Assembly (NCBI GenBank): GCA_026122225.1
Contig: JANEZZ010001511.1
Coordinates: 620,001 to 684,000 of the forward strand
Origin: Heloderma charlesbogerti
Lineage: Eukaryota; Chordata; Lepidosauria; Squamata; Helodermatidae
Reading direction: 5' to 3'
Length of the DNA stretch: 64,000 nt
Positions 1 to 9,953 of the stretch are shown piece by piece. The first letter of the stretch is position 1. Every line of letters starts with the position of its first letter. Made by a program: the position numbers and the translations under genes. Below the pieces are notes generated by a model. It was given only the letters and a program-made list of their open reading frames with translations, did not search any database and had not been told where the DNA came from.

Positions 1-231
1 GCCAGATTCTGGCTGAACATCAGAAGAAACGTCCTGACTGTTAAAGCAGTACGACAATGGAACCAATTACCTAGGGAGGTGGTGGGCTCTCCCACACTGG
101 AGGCATTCAAGAGGAGGCCGGACAGCCATCTGTCAGGGATGTTCTGACTTGGATTCCTGCATTGAGCAGGGGGTTGGACTCGATGGCCTTGTAGGCCCCT
201 TCCAACTCCACTATTCTAGGAATCTGTGAAT
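1..231 (+). mobile_element. CR1 LINE, 3' terminal fragment
   Basis: The end of a CR1 retrotransposon that begins left of the window. It encodes the last residues of ORF2 (the stretch reading WNQLPREVVGSPTLEAF, slightly mutated) and then the CR1 3' tail, with the phrase GGACTCGATGGCCTTGTAGG followed by degraded copies of the terminal ATTCTATGA octamer. Two more copies of the same subfamily lie at 11690-12325 and 22094-22397 and match it closely. CR1 elements are usually 5'-truncated and end in this short tandem octamer rather than poly(A), as seen here. Confidence 0.9.
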
Positions 232-249
232 CCTATCGAGAGTGAAAGA

Positions 250-676
250 AGCCATAGATCTCCGCAGCAGAGCGTGCGCCTGGCATACATAAGGCTTGTT
301 CCCTAGCATCTCTAGGTAAAAGGAGCTCAGGCTGGGGAAGACGCCTTTCCTGAGATTTGGGAGAGTCACTTCCAGTTGCAGTAGACAGTACTGGGCTAGA
401 TGCAGTGGAGGCTGCTGGCTCCAATTTCAGTGGGGCTGTGAACCCATTCTGGGTTTCAATCAGAACCAGCCAGAACTCTGAAGGAAACATCCAAGGTGCT
501 GAACCTACTTTGGAGGTAGGGTTCAGCACTTTGGATAGCTCCTTTAGACTTCTGGTTGATTCTAACTGAACCCAGAATGGATTCACAGCCGCACTGAAAT
601 TGGAGCCAGCAGCCTCCACCAGCTAGATGTACCCGTAGCTTAAAACTGCCTGTATAAGACGGCTTCATATGCATCC
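250..676 (+). mobile_element. tRNA-Ala-like SINE, interrupted
   Basis: A diverged copy of a SINE found at least eight times here (best copies 13922-14102, 36185-36352 and 37165-37345). The family has a tRNA-Ala(UGC)-like head (GTGGTAGAGCA...TTTGCATGCAGAAGGTCCC, then a B-box like GGTTCAATCCC) and a tail reading GGGCTAGATGGACC, then CAGTATAAGGCAGCTTC. In this copy the tail is cut between 402 and 622 by a palindromic MITE and resumes as CTGTATAAGACGGCTTC. The head is weakly preserved. Confidence 0.65.
403..621. mobile_element. Palindromic hAT-like MITE, family GTGGAGGCTG
   Basis: Two arms of about 100 bp are nearly perfect inverted repeats of each other. The left arm starts CAGTGGAGGCTGCTGGCTCC and the right arm ends as its complement (GGAGCCAGCAGCCTCCAC). 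The element is flanked by a perfect 8-bp duplication GCTAGATG (395-402 and 622-629), the size typical of hAT transposition. There is no coding capacity. Related copies are at 3946-4071, 4773-4950, 9954-10040 and 61606-61770. It sits inside a tRNA-Ala-like SINE and is therefore younger than it. Confidence 0.88.
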
Positions 677-1149
677 TTCTAGGCTCTCTTTTTTAATATT
701 CCTCACATGCAGAGCAGGGAGAGGGTTAGGCTAATTTTGTTTCCATCCTAATTTTGTTTTTATTTGATCTAGAATTAACTTAAAAAACTAAAACAAAAAG
801 CCTTCACACCAGTTGTACATTATGGAAAAGACTAGACTTCCTTTTCAGTTATTCTTTTCTCCAGTGGTTTTTTTCTTTTTAAAGAGCAGTTGTCATCCTA
901 AATCTTCATTTCGCTGAAGCGATCTTGACCATCTAATACAATAACTCATTGAATGTGATTGTTCCCTTGTTGCTTGCAGCTGTCTGTTTCCAGCAGGGAA
1001 GATACTTAAATGAAAGGGTCTGATTTCAGCATGGTGCTAAAGCAAAGAGGCTGTGCCAGGTCTTTATCACTGCCATACAGATGAAACAGTGCAAGTCTAA
1101 CTGTGTGTTGGGGCTTGCAGCTCTGTCGCCTTGGGTGAGGCTGATATCC
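677..1149. other. No recognised feature
   Basis: AT-rich sequence without repeats, open reading frames or motifs that I recognise. Confidence 0.5.
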
Positions 1150-1215
1150 CATCCCATCAGCTAAGAGCATTGGCTCGGGTCATTATGGGATGGGAGACCT
1201 CTCACAGAAAACAGA
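1150..1215 (+). repeat. Possible 5S rRNA-derived SINE fragment
   Basis: The run CAGCTAAGAGCATTGGCTCG followed by GGGATGGGAGACC resembles the internal control region of 5S rRNA (GAAGCTAAGCAGGGTCGGGC ... TGGATGGGAGACC). Chimeric 5S-derived SINEs are known in squamates. Only about 60 bp is comparable and the match is imperfect, so it may be chance. Confidence 0.3.
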
Positions 1216-1307
1216 AAATGGAGCTCCATAGATGTCGTCCAGCAGGTGGCACTTGCTGCTTGCCTCTCGTGAGAGGCAGTTACTAGGTCCTGTCTTTCCC
1301 AAATGTT

Positions 1308-2464
1308 GTGGATCTGGAATCCTCGCTGGCCAGCTCTGCTCCGTGGCGATTCTGTGGAGCCGCTGGCTGGCCGGCTCCGGAGCACCAGGGAAACAGCCAC
1401 CATTGGCATGCCGTATCGCTGCCTGAGGCTGACTCCGGACACAAATGGCATCCACTAAGCCATTTGCGGCCGTAAAGCTCTTAGCTTAAGCTAAATGCAG
1501 CTGTAAATGGCTAGCTTAACACTTAAAAAACCACAAACGCAAATGGCGATGCAAATGGCGTAGCCCTTAAATTAAGGGCTTTACACCCGCAAATGGCATA
1601 GCGTTTGCCTCGCCATTTGCGGGTGTAAAGCCCTTAGTTAAGCTAAATGCAGCCATTTACAGCTGCATTTAGCTTAATCTAAGAGCTTTACGGCCACAAA
1701 TGGCGTCTGCTGTCAAGGGCTCCTTGGAGGCCTCTTTCAGTCTAATCCAGTAGCCAAGTCCAGACACAGACGAAGGGATTCCTTTCAAAGCTTTATTCTT
1801 CTTTTACAACTTAACAACTATACCATTTGCAACTAGATCTGAGCAGCACCGAACCTATGCCCTAAGTTGGAACCGTTGGTCCCCGTTTGAAAGGGAATTA
1901 CTGGCAGACCCCTGAACTTAAGGACTAGGGAGAGTCCCTCCCCTTTTCCCTTGGATCCTCTGGGCGCAGCCGTTGTTTGCGCGCCAACTGGGTGCTACGC
2001 CTCCTTTCTGCGCCCTCCATCTGGCGCCGCTCTCTGCGTCGGCGTCGCGCGTCCACCAAGTTTGCTATCCGCTCTCTGTTACTCCCTGGACTGCTATCTA
2101 AGCTAGGAATGTTGGTGAGAGGAATCTCCGTCAGCTGTTGGCCCTGGGAAAGAGGAGCGCGCTCCCCTCCCAGGAGCGACTGCTCTTCCTCAGAATCAGA
2201 GCTACTCTGGAATTCTATGGGCTCAGTGTCCACCCTGACATCTGCTATGCCATTTGCATCTGGAGTCAGCCTCAGCCAGCGATACGGCACAGCAATGGTG
2301 GCCATATTGCTGGTGCTCTGGAGCTGCCAGCAGGGAGTATCTGGCCAGGGAGGATTCTGCAGGGAGGCGGAGGTAAGGGATCCTTTCAACCATGGACTCC
2401 GGAGGCCGGATTCTATTGAATCCGGCCTCATTGGTGTCCGTGGCGGATTTCTCTGACATCCCTA
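1308..2464. mobile_element. hAT-like MITE A (TAGGGATG group), 5' end unclear
   Basis: The right end reads TCTCTGACATCCCTA, identical in form to the ends of the MITEs at 19379-20184 and 27646-28324. The left part (GGAATCCTCGCTGGCC ... GATTCTGTGGAGCCGCTGGC) matches the left-hand module of the 19379 element, but the expected TAGGGATG start is not visible. The inside holds nested palindromes: 24-bp arms at 1574-1597 and 1612-1635, plus several dyads around ATTTAGCTTAA and CAAATGGC. A solo LTR (1711-2240) interrupts it. The flank after 2464 is GTGTTTAA, with no matching left flank found. Confidence 0.65.
1711..2240 (-). mobile_element. Solo LTR of a retrotransposon (Gypsy-type likely)
   Basis: A 530-bp segment bounded by TGTCA at 1711 and TGACA at 2240, with a perfect 5-bp target duplication TCTGC (1706-1710 and 2241-2245). 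On the minus strand it carries a polyadenylation signal (complement of TTTATT at 1792-1797), so transcription would run leftward. No internal retroelement genes flank it, so it is a solo LTR left by LTR-LTR recombination. The minus-strand open frame inside (rich in Arg, Glu, Ser) runs into the host MITE and is not a known protein. The 5-bp duplication and TG..CA ends suit Gypsy or ERV; I favour Gypsy. Confidence 0.8.
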
Positions 2465-3847
2465 GTGTTTAAAGTGTTCTCTCTAGCACTCACCACCGTT
2501 AGTGGTGGGCTGAGGAATAGCGCCTCCAAGAATGATTTTACAGCAAGATATAAAAGCACAGGCCACCTTGGAGATCCAATGAAAGGCAGGATAGACATTT
2601 TCGTACATAAATAAAGCCATGATGCATCTCACTGAAGACCCCATGGCAACTGCAGAAGAACTGGAGCACTGCTTCTGATGTTTACAGTCAAAATTGTCTC
2701 TTGGTTATCGCTGCTGCCAAGAAGACAGGTCAGAATGATTCCCACCCCACTCCCCCTAGTTATTTATTATTAGCAAGATGCCAACTCAGTGGTGAGAATG
2801 GGTATGGAAATGTGCACTGGAGAGAGGGGTGAGCCCTTGCATAATGAGCCGAGTGTGTCTGTCTGGTCTTGCTGCTCTCTGGGCAAAATTATTTAAGATA
2901 GCAATTCACTTTCTGGACAGAGCTATCCTTGTCTCTTGAACCTTTTGCCATAATCCCAGAGCTGCTCTCCATGGTTACCTTGTCTGCATGAATGTGTACA
3001 AAAGCACTTTTAATTCCCTGGACCATAAACATTTGCTCCCTCTTTTTTTCTTTCTGTCAACCAATTATACTGTGGCGGCAGCATAATAAATGTAAGCTCT
3101 CCAAAGCTAATAAATAGTGTAAACCTCTTAATGTGTACTTAATTTTGTCTGCCCTGTTTGTTATAAGTCCTTGAGAAAGAGAAAGAAAGCCAGTTCTAGA
3201 CAAAAGGCGGCCTATGATAACTTCCCAGTGCAATTACAAATAGGAAGAATTGCATTTTCTGTCGTGCTACACATGACAATGATTGCTTCTCGCCCAGGGC
3301 CCGCCCAGGCATGTAAGGAATTCAGTCTTCAGTAAGGTGCCTTGGTCACTAGATAATAGTTTGAATTAGCTCAGTTCATGGTAGGGGGTTGCAAACATGC
3401 AAATAGGTCTGAGAGGAGGGGTGATCTGTTTGCTGCTGGTGCTGTAAAGACATTCTAGCTTGCATACTTAAGGCAGCCTTCTTGGGTTTTTCACCACTGC
3501 AGTTCCTGGGAGAAGGTACAGTGGGGCTTTTGCCAAGGTAAAAGTTTGCAGGTTCCTAAAACATGGTCTGTTACCTCTCTCTCCTCTCAGTTTTCTCCTG
3601 CTGAACTGTTTCAGTGACAATGGCGAGAAGTGTATTGTCAGTGATTAGACATGAAAACAGACTTGTGGACATGGACCATTATGTGGAGAGATTTAGCAGA
3701 ATAAAAGAGAAGCCAATTGGGCTAAAGGAGACTGAGAATGTATCCTGAAGTTCAGAACAGTTTAAATTTTACCCGAATGTGTGAGAATGGAACTCTGCAG
3801 TGATAGTTATTCTGGAATAACAAAAGAAAAGGGCAAAGGACTATGGG
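2465..3847. other. Unique-looking region with candidate conserved noncoding DNA
   Basis: No repeat family recognised. The part around 2840-3200 is AT-rich but not simple, with sites such as CTCCATGGTTACC (RFX X-box-like), CCAATTATACTG, ACTTTTAATTCCC and AACCAATTA. This texture is typical of vertebrate conserved noncoding elements. The rest is ordinary intergenic sequence. Confidence 0.35.
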
Positions 3848-4140
3848 GAAGGGCTATAGGTCAATGGTCGTGCACATGGTTTGCATGGAAAAGGTCCCAG
3901 GTTCAATCCTTGGCATCTCCAAGTAGGGCTAGGAAAGACCCCTTCCAGAGGCTGATGGCTCCGATGTCAGTGGGGTGGTAAATCGCACCTTGGGTAGCTC
4001 CTTTAGAGTTCTGACCAAAACCTGGAGCGGACTCACTGCTCCACTGACATCAGAGCCACCAGCCTCCACTGCCCTTGTCCAAAACCCTGGAAAGCCGTTG
4101 TCAGTCAGTGTAGAATATACTGAACTGGATGGAGCCCCAC
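3848..4140 (+). mobile_element. tRNA-Ala-like SINE, interrupted by a MITE
   Basis: The head reads GTTTGCATGGAAAAGGTCCC then GGTTCAATCCTTGGCATCTC, matching the tRNA-Ala-like SINE family. The tail (GTCAGTGTAGAATATACTGA, ACTGGATGG) resumes after a palindromic MITE at 3946-4071. In the unbroken family consensus the joined sequence is AAGACCCCTTGTC. Confidence 0.78.
3946..4071. mobile_element. Palindromic MITE, family GTGGAGGCTG
   Basis: A shortened member of the family at 403-621. It begins CAGAGGCTGATGGCTCC and ends GGAGCCACCAGCCTCCACTG wholly as the inverted complement, with the shared inner motif AGCTCCTTTAGAGTTCTGAC. The flanks (ACCCCTTC left, GCCCTTGT or CCCTTGTC right) are a degraded target duplication inside the SINE. 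Confidence 0.75.
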
Positions 4141-4772
4141 ACCTTTGTCCTGCTCTCCTCCTGCAGCCCCGCTGGCTTAGATGCTGCCCATGTCAGGATC
4201 TTGGAATGGCGCACTAGAGAGCTCTAAAAGGTTTTCTTTCCAATCCATAAAAAAAAAAAAAAGATGTCTTCAACAATCTGGCTCTGGACGTGTGATCCTA
4301 CTGCGAAAGCGATAGTGCATGTGGGGTCGACACTACCTCTGCCGCATGGAAAGGGCAATGATGTCATGTCCCTGTTCAGTCCCACTGCAGAGGTGTTCTT
4401 CTTTGCGAGTGGAGTGTGAAGGCAGGGACAGTGTTTCCCTGTTTGTTGGGACAATGGCAATTCCTTCTTAATGCTGAGTCACTAGCCCTGTGCAAATGGC
4501 TAAGATCTTTCTGGGGACAATAATCACATGGAAGGGGCATCAGGATCATGGCCTACAAATAAATCTTCTTTTGACATCTGGAGTTCCTCCCCCACCCCCA
4601 ACTCCCACATGTTAGGGAGCCAGGATTGGCTTTCCCTTCTCCCTATGGAGTGTACACTCTGTGTAAATCCAGGGAGTGTTGTTGTTATGTGCTGTTATGT
4701 AATGGAATGTGTGGAGTGGCCCACAGGAACTGAACTTCCCCTTGGAGCTCTGCAACAAACCATTCCAACCTG
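4141..4772. other. No recognised feature
   Basis: A short poly(A)-like run at 4249-4261 and otherwise unremarkable sequence. No gene or repeat family recognised. Confidence 0.45.
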
Positions 4773-4950
4773 CGGGGGAGGCTGGTGGCTCCAGTTTTGT
4801 TGGGCGGAGATTCCATTCTGGGTTTTAGTTACAACAGCCAGAAGACTAAAGGCACTATCTGGAGAGCTCCTTCAGTATTCTGGGTGGTTGTAACTAAAAC
4901 CCAAACTGGAATCTCCACCCCACTGAAACTGGAGCCAGCAGCTCCCCCCC
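4773..4950. mobile_element. Palindromic MITE, family GTGGAGGCTG
   Basis: Arms GGGGAGGCTGGTGGCTCCAG (left) and CTGGAGCCAGCAGCTCCCCC (right), with the inner dyad TGGGTTTTAGTTACAACAGC / GTTGTAACTAAAACCCA. The same family is at 403-621. The right boundary runs into a C-tract, so the exact end and target duplication are uncertain. Confidence 0.75.
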
Positions 4951-5560
4951 CCCTGCCCCCGCTAATGCTTCATAGTCATCTGCTGAGCTTTGTAATTCCG
5001 CTACAAGGGAGGTTTTTTTTCTCCGCAGGGGTGCTCGGTTGTGAAATGCCCTCCCCAGAGCGGGCAGGTTTGCCTGTTGCCAGCGTTGCGACCTTTTTGG
5101 CGCCGGGCAAAAACATTTGTATTTACCTAAGCATTTTGCCTGTGCAAAAAACTGAGTCTGCTTTTACGGGATTCTGTCTGCTGTTTTGCTACCACTGTCC
5201 TGTTTTTTTTTAATTTTTATGTCATACAACCATGCCCTGAAATCTAGATTGGATGATGGGCTGTATGGAAACATTTTAATAAATGATCTGTAAAACAGAA
5301 GGGAGCACCGTGATTGGCCATCGCAGGGAAAGAGGTGTGCTCCAGTGACATCTCTTGTCCTCTGCCGTATTGGTTCTGCTGAATCAGAGACTCTGATCCT
5401 CAGAGTTTGCCTTTTGCCAGCAATTGGCTTTGAGCTGAATCGCAGAACTACAGGCAGGAATCAGTTATGTGGGGTGATGCTTTGCTTCTCTGTGCTCTTT
5501 GGTGTCATGGAAAGCATGCTCTGGCACTTTCAGGCCTGACACAAGTCTGAGACTCTAGTC
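4951..5560. other. No recognised feature
   Basis: Mixed sequence with short T-tracts near 5016 and 5203. No gene or repeat family recognised. Confidence 0.45.
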
Positions 5561-5928
5561 CTGTTCAGATGTTCCCCTGAACACATGAGGGTTTAAAGTG
5601 GGCCAGGGCTGTGCATGGTGTCCCCATCCCCAACATCTCTGGGCACACTGGCTCCACCTTCTTCATTCAGACCTTGCCATGTTGAACTCTCTGCATGACT
5701 GGGAACCCTGATAAGGCAGGTTCTGCGATCGTGCGGAGGGCTCTACTTGCGTTCAAGCAAACGCGGGGAAAGCTCCTGTTTAGACCTTGCTGAATCGACA
5801 TGGCAAGGGCTGAACTGAAAGGGGTGGGCCAGCATACCCCTTAGACATAGGGGGCGAGGCCCAGCATTCACAGCCCTGACTCTCTACCCTCTGAAAGCCC
5901 TCATGTGTTCCTGGGAAGGCCTGAACAG
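5561..5928. mobile_element. MITE with about 30-bp terminal inverted repeats
   Basis: The left end starts CTGTTCAGATGTTCCCCTGA and continues ACACATGAGGG. The complement of the right end starts CTGTTCAGGCCTTCCCAGGA and also continues ACACATGAGGG. Similarity extends three bases further outward (GTC versus GCC). The inside is non-coding. No clear target duplication was found, so the superfamily is unassigned. Confidence 0.65.
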
Positions 5929-6748
5929 GGCTTCTACCGATACGGTTAGCTGTTCCTGCCATCTGGCTGCCTCGGGCTTATGCTATTTTTCTTCCACACT
6001 GCCTCCCCCATTTACTGTAGTCTTCATGACAATCACTTGGTGAAAGGTATAATTTTCTTGCCTATTTATGGTTTGTTGTGATAGCTTGGTTTTATTTTCT
6101 ACTGAATCCACTCAAGCATTTACCATTGTTGTTGTTGTAGCTGTTGTTTTTCGTTGTGCTTTCTGCTCCTGACATCTCTGTAGGTAGATTCCATGGAGGC
6201 AGAGGGCATGTAGGAATCCACTCAGATTTTATTTTGGACTTGCTGGGGTATCTACCTGACCCCAGCCTGAGGGCTCAATCAGCTTAATGACATTAAAATA
6301 AAAATCCCGTACTAGGCCTGCATAAATTAGCTATTTAATAGGGTTCATTGCTTGGAGGAGTTCACTGTGCTTATGTACTCATCAAAGGGGAACACACTCA
6401 CCAGTATACCCTGAGTTTTCTCAGCCATTTCCCTGTAGTGGCTTCTAGTATGATTCAAGAGCAGTGCAATAATTTGGTATTATTATCAAAGGCCAGGTGT
6501 AAGATTGCTTCGGATACTGTAGCTACAGAATTTTAAGGCTGGTTCATACAGGCATATTTATCATTTGATGATAGCAAGTCATGATTAGGAATGGATGAAG
6601 GTCCCCTGTTCTGCCCCTTTAGTATTCAGTGGGCATGCCTTGACCAGCCCCAAGTTCCAGAAATCCATCTCAATGGAACATAAAGTCCAAGCCACGTAGG
6701 GCTATATTGGTCAAATCTGGGACTTTGAATTACACCTGGGAGATACTA
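5929..6748. other. No recognised feature
   Basis: Moderately AT-rich. It includes short (TTG)n around 6127-6150 and otherwise nothing I can assign. Confidence 0.45.
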
Positions 6749-6749
6749 A

Positions 6750-6840
6750 GGCTGCAAACCTATACTCACTTATGTAGGAGTAAGCCCCATTGAACTCAAT
6801 GGGGCTTACTTCTGAATAGACATGTATACGCTCGCACTGT
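6750..6840. mobile_element. Short hairpin MITE (GTAAGCCCCATTGA type)
   Basis: A compact inverted repeat: GGCTGCAAACCTATACTCAC on the left, the central dyad AGTAAGCCCCATTGAACTCA / ATGGGGCTTACTT, and GACATGTATACGCTCGCACT on the right. The outer arms are inverted complements with mismatches. Similar, more decayed hairpins lie at 59035-59155 and 62200-62345. Confidence 0.6.
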
Positions 6841-6908
6841 AAGAAGCCAATGCAGATGCTGGTGCATTGATGTAATGTGAGCAACGCCCATTGGAAAACA
6901 GGCCAGTG

Positions 6909-6996
6909 CATCCTAGAACACTCATCTGAGACATCCTAGAACATTCATTTAGGACATTCTAGAACACTCATCCTAGGACATTCTAGGGCACTGATC
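6909..6996. repeat. 23-bp minisatellite, about 3.8 units
   Basis: Units start at 6909, 6932, 6955 and 6979, each close to CATCCTAGAACACTCATCTG plus AGA. One unit has 24 bp. Drift between units is a few bases. Confidence 0.85.
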
Positions 6997-7740
6997 AAGA
7001 GTCAACTCAGTTAGAATGCCTATAATCTAACCTCAACAGTATGAGAGCATGAATGACACTCTTTAGGGGTGAACTGGAGAAACATTACATCAAACTTTTA
7101 ACCAGCTGATTATATTCTGATCCTTTATTCTTCCAAGAGAATAATTAAAAACAAAATAAGTTCAGTTCCCCTTACAGGTAGCTTCCTTTCCGTGTTATGA
7201 ATAGGCCTCTTAACCTATTAATTTTCAGTCAATTAACTATTAGTAGTTGGTTAACAATATTTAGGGCTGGTTCATGGATTAACAATTGTTAATTAACTCT
7301 GAGTTCCCTTTGCATTTAGCTGCTCCCTTTCTGGACCACTGTAATTTTCTCAAATTGGTCTTTCACCCTGCTAATATTAACACTTGATTAACAATGACTT
7401 CTTTTTAATAGAACTATTATTCATTTCTTTGGATTTTTACCCTGCTGCCACCCCAAAGTGTGCTTTGAAGATCTTTAATGGGGATAATTATTATTGGGTC
7501 TTTATGAGTTTCTGGTGAATGGCGAACTCCACCAATTCTTGCCTATTCAAGATACTTGCCACAGTGGGTTTTTCTGTATATGGTACTGCCTTGAGATGAA
7601 ACAGAAGTGAGCCAAGAACCTCTACCTATTCAGGGGCTCTTCTCTCCCCTACATCTTTAACTGGCTTCTTGTTAACTTTTAGACATGTTTTATGATGAAA
7701 AATTTCCAGATGTCTGGCGTGGTGTGTTTTTCATGAGTAA
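6997..7740. other. AT-rich unique-looking DNA
   Basis: Several TAAT-core and GTTAA motifs (for example GTTAATTAACT near 7288 and GTTAACAATAT near 7252), with no transposon signature. It may include conserved noncoding sequence, but nothing decisive is visible. Confidence 0.35.
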
Positions 7741-7860
7741 GGGAGCAATCCTATGTATATTTAGATAGAAAAACGTCCTACAACTCCCAGCATTCCCCAG
7801 CCCGCACTGCTGTTGTAGGACTTTTTTCTGCTAAACATGCATAGAATTGTGCTCTTATTA
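7741..7860. mobile_element. Palindromic MITE, family GCAATCCTATGCATGTTTAG
   Basis: The left arm has AGCAATCCTATGTATATTTA, the inner sequence is CCTACAACTCCCAGCATTCC, and the right arm has AAACATGCATAGAATTGTGC. The arms are inverted complements. Copies of the same family are at 13289-13402, 17071-17201 and 28464-28554. Confidence 0.75.
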
Positions 7861-8179
7861 AGGCAAACAAAACTGTAGGGTCTGCAAGTAATCAAAGTGA
7901 ACATAATGACTCCTTTTTGGGGAAGGTGGGTAGACAGAGAAAATACTGGGTTAAGTCATCCTATGATTCCTATTCCACTTTTGTCCCCAAACCACTTTCA
8001 TTTTGTTTCAGTCCAGTCATCTGTTGAATTAGCTAGTTATATTTATAACCTACTCTATCCAATGAGCTCAGAGTGGGTAATAAGAATTGCGTATTTTTTG
8101 CTCCCGGTAGATTTTGGGCACTAATGAGACCAGGCTGTTATAAGAATACTTTATGCATGACTCGAATGCTAACGTACAC
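7861..8179. other. No recognised feature
   Basis: Ordinary AT-rich sequence between two MITEs. Confidence 0.4.
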
Positions 8180-8314
8180 CATCCTTTCCCAACCTGGGCC
8201 CCTCCAGATGTGTTGGACTGCAACTCCCATCATTCCTAGGCAGCATGACCATGGCTGGGAATGATGAGAGTTGTAGTCCAATGCATCTGGAGGGCACCAG
8301 GTTGAGGAAGGCTG
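8180..8314. mobile_element. Palindromic hAT-like MITE, family CAGCCTTCCCCAACC
   Basis: The left arm has CCCAACCTGGGCCCCTCCAG, ATGTGTTGGACTGCAACTCC; the right arm is its complement, ending CACCAGGTTGAGGAAGGCTG. This is the most numerous MITE of the window (also 15153, 16946, 25175, 30221, 31036, 32301, 35421, 54808, 60402). Target duplication not preserved here. Confidence 0.8.
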
Positions 8315-8644
8315 CCTGAGACCAATTAGTCCATTGCTACCCTTATTTCTGGTCCATGCCATCTTTGCACGACATGGTTTGTTTCATTCAATTTCCACAT
8401 GAATCTGCATTTTTAAAAAACCCACACATTTATTTTTGTATGCAACCTTCCCTAAAATACACATTTTTAATGCACCTTTCCTGAATATATGTGTGTTTAT
8501 ATGCACTATTTGAGCCAAGAAGTGCGTCACAAAATTCATATGAGTTTGGAAAGTGTGAATTAAAATGTGGACCAAACTAAATTCTCCTCCATCTGTAATT
8601 TAGATACAGCTGCTCAAACTCCTCTGGAACAATATATCTTAAAT
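8315..8644. other. AT-rich stretch resembling the interior of 59347-59742
   Basis: Contains repeated phrases such as CACACATTTATTTTTGTATG and ACACATTTTTAATGCAC that recall the T-rich, ACATTTTT-rich interior of the MITE at 59347-59742. No terminal repeats are found, so it is only a possible remnant. Confidence 0.3.
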
Positions 8645-8982
8645 CAGGGGTGGGCATGCAGCCCCCCGCTTCCTCCTCCCCGCCCCCATTCATTAATAAA
8701 AGGGGGGGGGAATAAAGGCAGCCGTAGTGGTTATGGAGTGCCAGAAGGGTCAAAATTGGCTTGTTTGCGAGCTCTGTAGCTGCTATGGAGCAAAAGGGTC
8801 AAAATTACATTGCAAACAAGCTAATTCTGACCTTTTTTCACTCTTTAGCCACCATGGATTCCATTTGAATGTTTTTATTTATATTTTATTTTTCAGTACC
8901 TGTGGGTCTGTGGATATGGCTTGTAGGGGTGCCTCCCCTGAGGCAAAGTGGCGCCCAGACCTCCCACAGTTGCCCACCCCTG
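8645..8982. mobile_element. hAT-like MITE with 12-bp perfect TIR
   Basis: Ends CAGGGGTGGGCA and TGCCCACCCCTG are perfect inverted complements. The left flank is TCTTAAAT. The right flank is split by a Harbinger-like MITE; removing that element and one TTA restores CCTTAGAT, 6 of 8 matching the left flank. An 8-bp duplication and a CAGGGGTG start are typical of hAT elements. No transposase is encoded. Confidence 0.72.
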
Positions 8983-8987
8983 CCTTA

Positions 8988-9361
8988 GGGCATCTTCACA
9001 CGGAGCTTTTATCCTGGTATTGAGATCGCTTCCTCATGGAAGTTTGCGGGTCTTTGCGTGATGCCGTTAACCTCCAGGGCGCCTCCTGCACTAAGAGACC
9101 TTTATTCCATTTTTTTTTTTAAGTTCGGAGATAATGAGCTATCAACTTACTGCACTTGAGTTCCGCTTGAGTTCCCTCCATGAAAAAGGAAAAGCCTCAA
9201 TAAGAGGAGCTAGACCAATGAAACGTATGGAAGACTCAGATAAGGAGGATGGGGGCCGGGAGGAAGTGCGTGTAAAGGGAGTCCGTCATGATCCTGCATT
9301 TAAAATGGAAGCTGAAAGCCCTGTTTTAAATGCGGGATTTTAGGCTGGTGTAGAGATGCTC
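8988..9361. mobile_element. Harbinger-like MITE
   Basis: Starts GGGCATCTTCACACGGAGC; the complement of the right end reads GAGCATCTCTACACCAGCC. It is flanked by a 3-bp TTA duplication (8985-8987 and 9362-9364), the signature of PIF/Harbinger insertion. A related copy lies at 23946-24282, sharing inner phrases GATAATGAGCTA and GTTCCGCTTGAGTTCCCTCC. Non-coding. Confidence 0.72.
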
Positions 9362-9364
9362 TTA

Positions 9365-9953
9365 GATGCTGCTGCACTGTGCCAAGGAAATCCACATTCT
9401 ACTAGCCATATATGTTATGCAGGTTAAGCCAGTTTGCAGAAATATATTTTACATGATTGATTTGGCATCTACAAGCTTGGAGAAAGGGTGAGGAGCTATG
9501 CAGGGCAGTAAAAATGCAACTGTCCCACAGCTGGAAAACTTGTTCAGCCACCCATCTGGCTACAAAGATTTCACCAGGTGTTGATTTAAGAAGATGGTGA
9601 ACGTCTTTTTCAGGAAGGCATTGCTCTGTTGTTGGATGGTTGAGTGCTTATGGATATGGATGGGTTTGAGAAGTAGCTGAAAGGCCAAGCCATATCATTG
9701 GAAGATTGAGAACTTACGGACGATTGAGCATTTACAGATATGGACGGGTTTAAAATGTGACTGGAGTGATGATTTAGTTGTTTATGTTTGCTGTTTTTAT
9801 TTGTGTTTTGAATATGTTGCTACTGGGTTTTTTTTGTCTGAATGTTTTCAAATGATTTCCCCCTTAGGCTGCTATGAGAACTTTATTTGTTAAGAAAACG
9901 AATTCCTATAAATAAGAATAATTAAATAGGTTGTGAGAGACATGCATCTAGAC
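9365..9953. other. Mostly unassigned, with a local duplication
   Basis: Around 9635-9670 and 9716-9755 two similar segments occur (GGTTGAGTGCTTATGGATAT, then GGATGGGTTT, versus GATTGAGCATTTACAGATAT, then GGACGGGTTT), a local duplication about 80 bp apart. The rest is unassigned. Confidence 0.4.

Noticed and set aside
1925..2431. 168-codon Arg/Glu-rich minus-strand frame
   Set aside because: Runs through the boundary of a solo LTR into MITE A, so it is not a real gene. The LTR part has no known function.
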